DNA of 32,143 nucleotides from Bradyrhizobium sp. NAS96.2 (GCF_001908235.1 NZ_LGHK01000140.1:1-32143); one strand, 5' to 3'; positions 23,565 to 31,285 are shown, counted from the stretch's first letter. The notes: generated from the sequence alone by a model not told the origin. Made by a program: numbers and translations.

Positions 23565-23848
23565 TTCGCACAGTTGAGGCCTGTCCCGATCGGCGACGAC
23601 AATGTGCGACCAAGAATATAACGGAGGCAGACCATAATCTCCGTGATGATCGCCCGGCTGCCCATAGTAAGCAACTACAACTTGTGGCCAAGGTGGTGAA
23701 GCGTAACCTTGCTCACCAAGTTTTTGAGGGCAACGGAAGCAATCCGAGCCGGTCTGTTTGGGTGCAGAAGCCGCGGCGCTTTAACAACGAACTTTTCTAC
23801 CGCTGACGCGTGCGGCAATAGATCAAGCCCGCTCTTTTGCGCACACAT
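23565..23848 (-). other. Probable lost N-terminal part of the Hsp70-McrB gene
   Basis: The Hsp70-McrB frame stays open for 72 codons upstream of 23564, back to a TAA at 23781-23783. The translation looks like real protein: GSDCFRCPQKLGEQGYASPP, VVVAYYGQPGDHHGDYGLPP and WSHIVVADRDRPQLCE. It has a CxxC pair but no ATG, GTG or TTG. One added base at the AAA run 23780-23782 would join it to an ATG at 23846-23848 that has AGGGA eight bases upstream. Either the gene is frameshifted (mutation or sequencing error) or translation truly begins at the internal GTG/ATG. Confidence 0.45.
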
Positions 23849-23972
23849 ACTAGCGGTCCCTGATGGTCAACCGAATTGCTAGTCCATGCGAGCCCTGGCG
23901 CTCCGTTTGACTGCGTCCGCATGCAGCGCGCGTATCGACACATTGTCGCAGGCGTTTTCTCGTTGGGGGGGA

Positions 23973-25409
23973 CTAGATATATTTTGCGTAGTCTGTACTG
24001 ACCTTTCCGTCAGTCACATATTTTAGTACTTCTCCAACTGAGCGTGCTGCTCGAATGGGTATGGGAAGCTTCTGATTCATCTGCGTCGAATTCCAGTTGA
24101 TCTTGGTCAGCGACAGAACTTCGCTAGCAATCTGCGCGATGGTGCTGTCATGGCCTTCGTATGGGCACAACAGCAACGGCTTTGGATCATACATCCCCGG
24201 ATAGGTCCCGTAATAGGGAATGCTGCCGTTTGTATATAGCAGCCCTTTGCCATCGAGCTCCACGAAGGTTCCCCTCATCACCGGGTAATTGCCGTCCCGC
24301 AAGACTTTCACCGAATAAGACTCCTGAACCCAAACCAAATCGCGAAGCTCGGCGCTGGCTTCGTCAATCGCCTCCAGAATGCCACTAGCCTCCTCTTCGC
24401 GAAATTGCGAGGTTTTCAGCACGATCACGCGTGCCGGATAGTGCTTATGGTGATTTTTGTAAGCCGCCAACGCGTCGGCGATAAGCTGTTTTGCGTCGTC
24501 CTCAGTCATGTAAGGATGCCTGCCGCGACTTTCCGTGTGGGCGAAGCCACGACCTCGCTCGTCGAACATCTGGGCGGCGCTGGTAAAGAGCTGCTGCCCG
24601 CCGACCTCGCGGTAAAAGCTGACGCCGATGTAGCAGGCCGTGAACTCACCATCCTGCGCCATCTTGCGCCACGGAATGCGGCCCGTGCCCTTATAATACA
24701 GCGTGGTGAACAGGTTCCATGTCCGTCCAGCCTTATCTTGAATCTTCCGTGCGCGGTTTTCCTTGATTTTGCGCGGGATGCTCGCGGCCTCGTCAAACAC
24801 GTCTTCCCAGACGATCTGAATTGGAAAACTCAACCCCATCGCTTTGGCTTTGAGCATGCCGCGAAAATCAGGCGCGTCCGATCCGCCACTGTCGTCTTTC
24901 TCGGTCGTTGCCTTTGAATCGATTTTGGCGTTCCACACGCGTTCGATCAGGCTGACCGGGAGAGCTACAATAGCAACGTCAGGCCGATGACTTCCCTCGT
25001 CGAGAGTTTCTAGTTGCTGAACGATTTCATCAACGGCCATCTCGACAGCTTTGCCGTGATGCGGTTCTTTGCAAATCTTGTCGATTTTCGTTTGCGTGAT
25101 AGCCGCGGTTGCGCCGTCCGCGATCTCGAACTTGCAGCGGAAGGGATTCTGATTCCCAAGCCCTGGAAAGTCCGGATGAAGATTTGGATGCTTCTCACCG
25201 TTGCCTGCGAAGCCGGCTGTGGCCTCGACGAAGAACTCCTTCGCATCCTCTACCGTCTTTGCGTTGCCGACCACTGCGATCTTGACGACATCACCAAGTG
25301 GGATCTGAAGCGGGCCCGCCTCAAACAGGCCCAGGCGTGGGTCCGGATGATGGTGCTTGTCGCCGAACTCCAGATGCGGCTCGTCGAATATTTTAGTGTC
25401 GAATTTCAT
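23973..25409 (-). CDS. Short prokaryotic Argonaute (MID-PIWI), SPARDA type
   Basis: 478 aa, the size of short pAgos (MID and PIWI only). The C-terminal LSLTKINWNSTQMNQKLPIP and IRAARSVGEVLKYV are the classic PIWI end, and 'ACYIGVSFYREVGGQQLFTS' is the first PIWI strand. In active Argonautes this strand has IGIDxS; the Asp is missing here (IGVSFY), as in all catalytically dead short pAgos. The protein should bind a small RNA guide and DNA target and switch on its partner. The partner, a DUF4365-APAZ nuclease, is encoded just upstream; its stop overlaps this ATG by four bases. This order fits the SPARDA class of short-Argonaute defence, which degrades cell nucleic acids on sensing invading plasmids or phages. 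A TTTTAG-rich intergenic follows; no terminator is evident. Confidence 0.92.
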   Translation of the reverse strand: MKFDTKIFDEPHLEFGDKHHHPDPRLGLFEAGPLQIPLGDVVKIAVVGNAKTVEDAKEFFVEATAGFAGNGEKHPNLHPDFPGLGNQNPFRCKFEIADGATAAITQTKIDKICKEPHHGKAVEMAVDEIVQQLETLDEGSHRPDVAIVALPVSLIERVWNAKIDSKATTEKDDSGGSDAPDFRGMLKAKAMGLSFPIQIVWEDVFDEAASIPRKIKENRARKIQDKAGRTWNLFTTLYYKGTGRIPWRKMAQDGEFTACYIGVSFYREVGGQQLFTSAAQMFDERGRGFAHTESRGRHPYMTEDDAKQLIADALAAYKNHHKHYPARVIVLKTSQFREEEASGILEAIDEASAELRDLVWVQESYSVKVLRDGNYPVMRGTFVELDGKGLLYTNGSIPYYGTYPGMYDPKPLLLCPYEGHDSTIAQIASEVLSLTKINWNSTQMNQKLPIPIRAARSVGEVLKYVTDGKVSTDYAKYI

Positions 25410-26725
25410 CCGAACATCAGCTCCTGCCCGTCATCAGCGTCCGGTAAGGGCTTTTTCTGGGATCCCCAGCTATCTTCCGGAACGCGGGTCGCCAATGCCA
25501 CCGTGGGCGGCTCTGAAAAAATCAAGCGTGGCTCTGCGGATTTCTTGGCGAAAAGATTGTTCTCGTCACGTTGCGACTGACTCAAGAAGCGGTGCCACAT
25601 GACCACTTGACCGCGCAGCGATGCGCTGTTGTCAAGCCGCTTCTTTCCCGCCAAAAGCGCCGCAGGATACGAATGCGGGATAAATCCGTTAGTGGTGAAG
25701 AAATAGGTCGGGTTGATGACCAGATACCATTGGTCGTAAAGCCGCTCAAATCGAGGAGCGAATGCGTGATGCCGAACAAAGTCAACGCGGGAAGTGTCCG
25801 CCTTATTTTGTGCAACGTTCACGACCTCGGCTGACGTCTTTCTTTTGGATGCTTCGTAGGCGAACATTCTCGACTTGTTCTCGGTCAGCGCGCGGTAGTA
25901 GTACAGCTTCCGGTCCTTGTTCCAGCAGAGGTCTTCGCGCACCTGATGGCCAAGTGCCATGCGCAGCAGGAAAGCGAAGTTGTTCTGTTCATCATGATCT
26001 TCGTGGAATGCGATAGATTTCGTGTCGATCGCTTCGACCTGGTCAAGGTCCACGATGTGTCTGCAGACGGACTTGCGTGGATCGGAGAACGACCAGAAGG
26101 TCCCGCCCTTGATGACCCAGTCGAAGCGTGCTGGCTCATCGCCATCCAGCAGAATAGATGTAGCCTTCTTCGACGTGTGCGGCGTTGATGATATGAATAT
26201 CTCGCCTGGCAGCGTGATCGGCAGAATATTGACCAGCGCTTCCTCGCCACCGCCTAATGGCGGAACATAGTAGCCAAAGCCAGCCTTTGGCACGGTCAAG
26301 GCTGCGAGCCGGTCTACAGCGTTCGCATCGAGAATGTCGCGCTGTTTGTCGAATTGCAGCCTGCGTTCCTCCTCCAGAAAGCCGCCGACTTCCTTCCAGA
26401 AATAGGTTTCGTCCGACCTACGGTAGAGAACGATAATGATCGGAAGGTTCGACCCTCGCCAGTAGGCGAGGTCATCGGGGCGTAGCAGATAGCTGAAGCC
26501 AGCCTCGTCTTCACCCGAATAGCGCGCCGCTTCCCTTGCCTTGACTTGTACAGCGATCATGCGGGCAAGTGGTTTTCCTCTGTCCATGACTTCCGCGATG
26601 CCATCCACGCCGGCTTCTAGTCGCGAGCGGCCGTCAAACTGGAATCCAATATGGAGAAAGCGTAAGCGGATAGCCGCCTCGCCAATTTCGCCCAACAGCT
26701 GACTTGTTGTGATGGATTTTGCCAT
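25406..26725 (-). CDS. DREN (DUF4365) nuclease fused to APAZ domain, SPARDA effector
   Basis: 439 aa. The N terminus (about 1-170) is a DUF4365-type PD-(D/E)XK nuclease: GEIGEAAIRLRFLHIGF with Glu13/Glu16, then GVDG (Asp41) and IAVQVKARE (Gln60-x-Lys62). In SPARDA systems this is the DREN (DNA and RNA effector nuclease) part. The C-terminal ~250 residues have the APAZ pattern that replaces the N-PAZ half of Argonaute: FVRHHAFAPRFERLYDQWYL, INPTYFFTTNG and the late GQVVMWHRFLSQSQRDENN with F/L-aromatic spacing. On guide/target recognition by the Argonaute the complex forms filaments and degrades DNA and RNA without sequence choice. The ATGA overlap couples it to the Argonaute gene. No strong ribosome binding site is seen at the ATG. 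Confidence 0.9.
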   Translation of the reverse strand: MAKSITTSQLLGEIGEAAIRLRFLHIGFQFDGRSRLEAGVDGIAEVMDRGKPLARMIAVQVKAREAARYSGEDEAGFSYLLRPDDLAYWRGSNLPIIIVLYRRSDETYFWKEVGGFLEEERRLQFDKQRDILDANAVDRLAALTVPKAGFGYYVPPLGGGEEALVNILPITLPGEIFISSTPHTSKKATSILLDGDEPARFDWVIKGGTFWSFSDPRKSVCRHIVDLDQVEAIDTKSIAFHEDHDEQNNFAFLLRMALGHQVREDLCWNKDRKLYYYRALTENKSRMFAYEASKRKTSAEVVNVAQNKADTSRVDFVRHHAFAPRFERLYDQWYLVINPTYFFTTNGFIPHSYPAALLAGKKRLDNSASLRGQVVMWHRFLSQSQRDENNLFAKKSAEPRLIFSEPPTVALATRVPEDSWGSQKKPLPDADDGQELMFG

Positions 26726-27043
26726 GAGATTAGCTTAGAACGTTACGGGAACAGAAGTAAGGTGCTTTTCGTTGCCATCCACCGTTTTCTCGGCACGAAG
26801 CGAATCAAAGCTATGCGAATCACGAATTTTGCTCACAGTTTGGTTGACGCGGTTGCGATTTTCGGTGGTGCAACTCAGGTCAATGCGGTGCCTTGTAATT
26901 GTTCCGCCTGGGGTTGCGGGACCGGCGCGCTGACGCTTTTGCGTTCCGGCAAGTGCCCCTGAGAGATCATCCACCCACCAATCTTGAGACGGCGTGAGTG
27001 AGGCGCTCAATTATGCCGCTGCATTGCGATCTGACCGAGGCCG
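26726..27043. other. Divergent intergenic region with a possible small ORF
   Basis: About 320 bases between the SPARDA operon and the RelA/SpoT-domain gene. A minus-strand ORF at 26735-27010 (TTG start, 91 codons, MSASLTPSQDWWVDDLSGAL..., ending HLTSVPVTF) stops ten bases before the nuclease start. Its composition is acceptable, but there is no ribosome binding site or known motif, so I leave it as a candidate. Promoters for both directions must lie here; none is convincing. Confidence 0.35.
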
Positions 27044-28030
27044 ATGGACATGAGCGAAACTGACGATGTCGGCGCAAGGCGCGATGAATACGCGAGGATC
27101 CGACCGCTCTACGAAAAGCTCGCCCCGGAAATCCGCGATATCCTCACCGCCAAACTAGCGGCAGCTGGACTTGCTCCGGTCTCCCTTAGTCACCGGACAA
27201 AGACGCTGGACAGCTTTGAGACTAAGATTGGGCGCAAGGGCTACACGAGTCCGCTCTCGCAAACAACCGATCTCGCTGGTGTTCGTGTGGTGTGCGCCTA
27301 TGAAGCGGAGCTTGCAAAGGTCGCCGAGATCATTGGGGCGGCGTTCGATGTCCGCGAACGTATCGACAAAGCGCTCGATCTCGGCGCGGACAGGATGGGT
27401 TACAACGGCAAGGCCTATGTTGTCAGGCTGGGCGCGGGCTACGCCGGCGGACGATATGACGGCATTACTGATCTCGATTGTGAGATTCAGGTGCGGACGG
27501 TCTTGCAAGATGCTTGGGCGCTGATTGCGCACCAGCTTGTCTACAAGAACGAAGGCTCGACACCCGAGCGACTGCGCCGGGACCTCAACAACGTTGCATC
27601 GCTCCTCGAGATCGCACAAGCGGTGTTCGACTCCGTTAGAGAGAAGAGGGAGGCCTATGTCAGCGAGATCCGGCAGAAGGAAAACGACCGGCCAGCCTTC
27701 CTGGCTCAACCGCTGGATTTCGACACCGTGATGGCTTACGCGCGCTGGAAGTTTCCGCAGCTTGATGCATCTGAACGTTTGACACAGATGTTGCTGAGAG
27801 ACATCGACGTGAAGCACTATCCGACCTTGCGCGAGCTCAACGCAGTCGTCGATCGGGCCAGCCTCGCGGTGGACGCCTATCGGAACGAAAATCCCGAGTG
27901 GTTCAAGACCGGTACCGACTTCCTGACGAAGTCGCTGGGGTTCGTTGACCAAAAGTTCCGGGCAAAGCACGGCTTTGCGGCGAGGACACGGGCTGCTTTC
28001 GACAGGTTTCAGAGCCTGGTTGCGAAATAG
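27044..28030 (+). CDS. RelA/SpoT-domain nucleotide pyrophosphokinase-like protein
   Basis: 328 aa. Residues 40-170 hold the synthetase motifs in order: HRTKTLDSFETKIGRKGY (50-67, ATP side), TDLAGVRVVC (75-84, with Asp76 for Mg), GYNGKAYVV (119-127, where housekeeping enzymes have GYRSVH) and CEIQVRTVLQDAWALIAHQL (146-165, catalytic Glu147). The remaining ~160 residues are helical, without the hydrolase, TGS or ACT domains of RelA/SpoT, so this is a stand-alone small synthetase type. It may make (p)ppGpp, (p)ppApp, or pyrophosphorylate tRNA, as toxic small alarmone synthetases do. It is divergent from the SPARDA operon and lies in front of an AbiE-type pair, so a role in abortive defence is reasonable. 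The His of GYRSVH is absent, which could change the substrate. Confidence 0.85.
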   Translation: MDMSETDDVGARRDEYARIRPLYEKLAPEIRDILTAKLAAAGLAPVSLSHRTKTLDSFETKIGRKGYTSPLSQTTDLAGVRVVCAYEAELAKVAEIIGAAFDVRERIDKALDLGADRMGYNGKAYVVRLGAGYAGGRYDGITDLDCEIQVRTVLQDAWALIAHQLVYKNEGSTPERLRRDLNNVASLLEIAQAVFDSVREKREAYVSEIRQKENDRPAFLAQPLDFDTVMAYARWKFPQLDASERLTQMLLRDIDVKHYPTLRELNAVVDRASLAVDAYRNENPEWFKTGTDFLTKSLGFVDQKFRAKHGFAARTRAAFDRFQSLVAK

Positions 28031-28080
28031 CGAGCCCGACGCTGAGCGAAACAAGTCCGTGCAGCCCGGCGGGCTATGCT

Positions 28081-28110
28081 GCGGGGATCAGGAGTGTGGC
28101 TGATCTCCGC
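28081..28110 (+). terminator. Stable hairpin 50 bases after the RelA/SpoT-domain gene
   Basis: GCGGGGATCAG and CTGATCTCCGC form an 11-bp stem (one G-T pair) with an 8-base loop. No T-run follows, so it would be a weak or Rho-assisted terminator, or only a transcript-protecting structure. Confidence 0.35.
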
Positions 28111-28302
28111 GCAGGTACAAGGCGTCCGGCCAACGCATTTGGAAGCTAACGATCGATGCGCGCTATCGGCGGAAGCTTTGCCCCAAGCGCGCCGGTCATG
28201 GGACGGCGGGGATGAAAGGCCCCGCTCGCAACCGGGGGCTGGGTAGCCTAAGTCGTTCTATAATATGGTGTATTTCATGGATTTGGGTGCTTTCAACGTT
28301 TG

Positions 28303-28361
28303 CTGAAATGGCCTATTTCAGTGAAATATATTGACTTTTTCACTGAAGATGCTATTTTCAG
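28303..28361 (+). promoter_or_regulatory. AbiE-type operator and promoter, possible leaderless start
   Basis: Inverted repeats built from one half-site: CTGAAAT (28303-28309) with ATTTCAG (28315-28321); ATTTCAGTGAAAT (28315-28327); and CTGAA (28343-28347) with TTCAG (28357-28361). A promoter TTGACT (28331-28336), 16 bases, TATTTT (28353-28358) lies between and over them. The ATG at 28365 is only six bases after the -10 box, so the transcript would begin at or next to the start codon. AbiEi antitoxins are known to repress their own promoters through inverted repeats, which fits. Confidence 0.55.
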
Positions 28362-28364
28362 CGG

Positions 28365-29450
28365 ATGTTGAAAGTGACCGAACAGGTGAAAGAGCTGGAA
28401 AGCCGGGCGGTTGGGGTCCTCGGTAAGATAATCGGGGAGGTGCCGGCGATCCAGGTCGAAGCGATCGATGTCGAGCCGCCGTCGAGCCGCGACCGGGGCG
28501 CCGATATCGTTGCTCACATTCAGATCGGCAATGAGCCGCGCTTGCTTCTGTGCGAAGTGAAGTCGAGCGGGCAACCGCGCCATGTCCGCTCGGGACTGCT
28601 GGACTTGCGCAATCTTGCGGCGCGCCTTGGACGGAAAGCAGTGCCCATCTTCATCGCTCCCTATCTCTCGCCGGAGGCTCAGGCCGTATGCCGCGAGAAC
28701 AATGTCGGCTTTGTCGATCTGGCGGGCAACGCGCGCCTCGTGTTTGACAGCGTCTTTATCGAGAAGCTGGTTGCTTACGCGCCACCCGCCGAGCGGCGCG
28801 AGCTCAAGTCCCTCTTCAAGCCGAAATCGGCGCAAATACTGCGCCTGATGCTGCGCGAGCCAAAGCAGGCCTGGCGTGTCGCCGACCTCGCCCGGGACGC
28901 TGACGTCAGCCTGGGCCATGTCAGCAACGTGCGGGCCGGCCTGCTCGATCGCGAATGGGCGCGGTTGTCTGAAGATGGCCTGTTGCTGTCAGAGCCCGGT
29001 GTTTTGCTTGACGCGTGGCGCGCCGCTCACGAGCCGCTCGAGGCGAAGCGTGTGGGGTTTTACACCGTTCTCCATGGCAAGGCGCTCGAAGAGGCGGCTC
29101 GCCACGTTCTTGATCCGCACTCAAGGGCCGGTCGAGCCGTGTTTGCGTCGTTCTCGGCGGCGCATTGGCTGGCGCCTTATGGCAGGACCGCCACGCAATA
29201 CTTTTACGCGGATAGTGCGGGCGTTGAATTGCTCAAGCAGCAGCTCAAGCTTGCTCCGTCCTCGAAGGGGGAGAATGTCGTCGTCATGGTGCCAAAAGAC
29301 GATGGGGTTTTTCGCGACGCGATCGAGCCGGCGCCGGGTGTGTTCTGTACCAGTGACGTGCAGACCTATCTCGATCTTTGCACGGCCGGCGAACGTGGAG
29401 GGGAAGCAGCAGAGCATCTGCGGCGTACGAGGCTCAATTGGCCGGCGTAA
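28365..29450 (+). CDS. AbiEi-like antitoxin with PD-(D/E)XK-like N-terminal domain
   Basis: 361 aa. Residues 40-135 look like a PD-(D/E)XK nuclease fold: 'DRGADIVAHI' (Asp47), then LLLCEVKSSGQP (Glu64-Val-Lys66) and ARLGRKAVPIFIAPYLSPEA. A winged-helix unit follows (150-215: SAQILRLMLREPKQAWRVAD, LARDADVSLGHVSNVRAGLL), with a C-terminal domain (220-361) of AbiEi C-terminal type. The wHTH should bind the CTGAAAT/ATTTCAG repeats just upstream and repress the operon. The D...ExK residues appear intact, which is odd for an antitoxin. The downstream gene encodes a nucleotidyltransferase of AbiEii type, overlapping by 13 bases if its TTG start is right. Type IV toxin-antitoxin is the best call; a nuclease-based restriction factor is the alternative. 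Confidence 0.75.
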   Translation: MLKVTEQVKELESRAVGVLGKIIGEVPAIQVEAIDVEPPSSRDRGADIVAHIQIGNEPRLLLCEVKSSGQPRHVRSGLLDLRNLAARLGRKAVPIFIAPYLSPEAQAVCRENNVGFVDLAGNARLVFDSVFIEKLVAYAPPAERRELKSLFKPKSAQILRLMLREPKQAWRVADLARDADVSLGHVSNVRAGLLDREWARLSEDGLLLSEPGVLLDAWRAAHEPLEAKRVGFYTVLHGKALEEAARHVLDPHSRAGRAVFASFSAAHWLAPYGRTATQYFYADSAGVELLKQQLKLAPSSKGENVVVMVPKDDGVFRDAIEPAPGVFCTSDVQTYLDLCTAGERGGEAAEHLRRTRLNWPA

Positions 29451-30307
29451 CGCAGCAGGAGCCGCAATCGGCGGCCGACTACGACGATCGCACCACGGCA
29501 GCCGTCAAGAGCGTCCTGATCGAAATCGGACAGATCCTCGGCAGCTTTGCCGGCAAATTCGCCGTGATCGGCGGCGCCGTGCCCTGGCTCCTGCTCAACA
29601 ACGAAGAGATGCCGCATGTCGGCTCACTCGACGTCGATCTGAGCCTCGATGCGGAAGCACTTGGCTATGGTCAGTATGCCCTGCTGGTGGAAGAATTGAT
29701 GAAGCATGGCTACGCGCAGCGTGACCAATTGCGGCCATTTCAACTGGTCCGCAGCGTGCTGGCACCCGACGACGATCCCGCCATTGACGTTATCGTCGAT
29801 TTCCTGATGCCGCGGAACGCGACGATTGTTAAGAACAGGCCGCCGCTTGTTGCAGAGTTCGCCGTTCAACGAGCCGATGGCGCCGATCTCGCCTTGCGGT
29901 TCCATGAATTGGTTGTCGTCGTTGGGCCGATGCCGAACGGCGGGACCAATCGCGTCGAGATCGCCGTCTGCTCGATCCCGGCGTTGCTCGCTATGAAGGG
30001 GCACGCTCTGCAGGGGCGCTACAAGCAGAAGGACGCCTACGACATCTACTACTGCATCCGCAACTATGCCGGGGGGCCGGAAGCCCTGGCCGAACTATGC
30101 AAGCCGCTCCTGGCAGAAGAAAGCGCGGTCAAGGGCTATGCATTCATCGCTCAGAAATTCGAAGCAATCGATAGTTACGGCCCCACCTGCGTTCGCCGCT
30201 TTGTACAAGATACCAGCATACTCGCCGCACGAACACCCGAGCAGTGGCAACAGGACGCATTCGGACAGGTCGATGCCTGGCTTCGCGCTTTGGGATTGCG
30301 CAACTAG
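29438..30307 (+). CDS. AbiEii-like nucleotidyltransferase toxin
   Basis: 289 aa from a TTG at 29438 that has GAGG five bases upstream and overlaps the antitoxin stop; the only ATG (29378) lies deep inside the antitoxin gene and gives a basic, non-conserved start. The nucleotidyltransferase core is clear: KFAVIGGAVPWLLL, then GSLDVDLSLD with the two metal-binding Asp, AIDVIVDFL for the third, and KGHALQGRYKQKDAYDIYYC (Lys and KDxxD) as in AbiEii and MenT toxins. These enzymes transfer nucleotides to tRNA or proteins and stop growth on infection. It is the second gene of the AbiE-like pair and should be kept in check by the upstream protein. Confidence 0.82.
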   Translation: MAGVTQQEPQSAADYDDRTTAAVKSVLIEIGQILGSFAGKFAVIGGAVPWLLLNNEEMPHVGSLDVDLSLDAEALGYGQYALLVEELMKHGYAQRDQLRPFQLVRSVLAPDDDPAIDVIVDFLMPRNATIVKNRPPLVAEFAVQRADGADLALRFHELVVVVGPMPNGGTNRVEIAVCSIPALLAMKGHALQGRYKQKDAYDIYYCIRNYAGGPEALAELCKPLLAEESAVKGYAFIAQKFEAIDSYGPTCVRRFVQDTSILAARTPEQWQQDAFGQVDAWLRALGLRN

Positions 30308-30379
30308 CTCCTGCCAATCTTGCTGCCGGGATTGGGTATTCGTGATCTCGACCCACGCACAAAAAGTCCGACCAACTGC

Positions 30380-31285
30380 TTAAGCGGCTAACGATCCGAT
30401 CACATTGGCTTGCTCCAAAGTGCGCCGCAATGCTTCATCGGAGACGTGCGTATAGATTTCCGTCGTTGCGATGCTCGAGTGCCCAAGCAGCCGCTGCACA
30501 ATGCGGATGTCGACACCACGCTCGATCAAGAGCGTCGCGGCCGTGTGCCGAAGCATGTGTGGCGTGACCCGTCGCTTGCTGTTCGCTTGCCGCGCAAGGC
30601 CAGCCAGTTGAGATCGGAAGGCGTGAGGCGTCAATCGGGATCCGCGCTGATTGAGGAAGAGTGCGCCTTTGCCCGATAGGCGGCGGCGTTCTTCGACGCG
30701 CCTGCGAAGCGAGTGCCGAAGCACTGGATTCGTGACATAGACCACGCGATCGCGAGAGCCTTTGCCACGAATCCGCAGACTCGCCGCATCGTGCGAAACA
30801 TCGTCGAGATCGAGTTTGCATAGTTCACCGACCCGTATTCCGGTGGCGATCATCAGGGCGACCTCTATTCTCTCGTTTAGTCGCAATCGCCTGCGTGCCG
30901 GTGAGAAGCCTGCCGAAGCAAGCAATGCCGCGGTCTCGTCGCCCGTTAGCGCGCGAGGCAGTCTCTTGCGCCGGGCGAGCTTGAGCCGCCAACCGACGAA
31001 CGGGTCGGAGGCCAATCCTTCGTCGTGCAGGTAACGGAAAAAGGTCCGTAGGCAGGCGAGGCGGCGACGGATTGTCGCCGTCGACTGCGACCGCTCCAGC
31101 CGCATGTTTTCGAGATATGCCCGCAAGATATCCGTGGTGATCGGCTGAGATCTGCTTCTGAGTGGTAGCCAGCGGCGAAAATCGGCGAGGTCATAGGAAT
31201 AGGCCAGAAGCGTGTTCTCGGAGAGGTGTCGCTCGATCGAGCAAAACGTCAAGAATTTCTTGATGAGGGTCGGCAGTTTCACCAT
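30380..31285 (-). CDS. Tyrosine recombinase (XerC/D-like integrase)
   Basis: 301 aa, normal for Xer-like enzymes. The N-terminal SAM-like core-binding domain has FLTFCSIERHLSENTLLAYS and DLADFRRWL. The catalytic domain has Arg in ATGIRVGELCKLDLDDV, Lys in the IRGKGSRDRVV turn, HxxR in TPHMLRHTAATLL, His in LLGHSSIATTEIY and the nucleophile Tyr in TEIYTHV. All six residues are present, so it should be active. It cuts and rejoins DNA at short core sites; it is not the housekeeping XerC/D by context, as it lies at the right edge of a defence-gene cluster and may move it. No att repeats were identified. A 10-bp palindrome GCACATGTGC (31308-31317) lies just upstream of the start. Confidence 0.92.
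   Translation of the reverse strand: MVKLPTLIKKFLTFCSIERHLSENTLLAYSYDLADFRRWLPLRSRSQPITTDILRAYLENMRLERSQSTATIRRRLACLRTFFRYLHDEGLASDPFVGWRLKLARRKRLPRALTGDETAALLASAGFSPARRRLRLNERIEVALMIATGIRVGELCKLDLDDVSHDAASLRIRGKGSRDRVVYVTNPVLRHSLRRRVEERRRLSGKGALFLNQRGSRLTPHAFRSQLAGLARQANSKRRVTPHMLRHTAATLLIERGVDIRIVQRLLGHSSIATTEIYTHVSDEALRRTLEQANVIGSLAA

Larger units (their letters stand above)
28031..28364 (+). other. Intergenic region, GC-rich left, AT-rich regulatory right
   Basis: About 330 bases. The left two thirds are GC-rich with several hairpins, among them an 11-bp stem at 28081-28110 and a GGGG-ATGAAAGG-CCCC element near 28210. I see no gene or known RNA there. The right third changes sharply to AT-rich DNA with the AbiE operator and promoter. 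The abrupt change suggests a junction where the AbiE module was inserted. Confidence 0.5.

Noticed and set aside
23700..23740. Programmed -1 frameshift at CAAAAAC to reach the Hsp70-McrB frame
   Set aside because: The heptamer does not fit the X-XXY-YYZ rule, and the protein-like sequence with CxxC in the target frame already begins upstream of it.
25406..26725. SPARTA (TIR-APAZ) or Sir2-APAZ partner of the Argonaute
   Set aside because: The N terminus shows DUF4365/PD-(D/E)XK residues, not TIR or Sir2 motifs.
27155..28054. 299-codon minus-strand ORF
   Set aside because: Opposite the RelA/SpoT-domain gene, whose motifs are clear; shadow frame.
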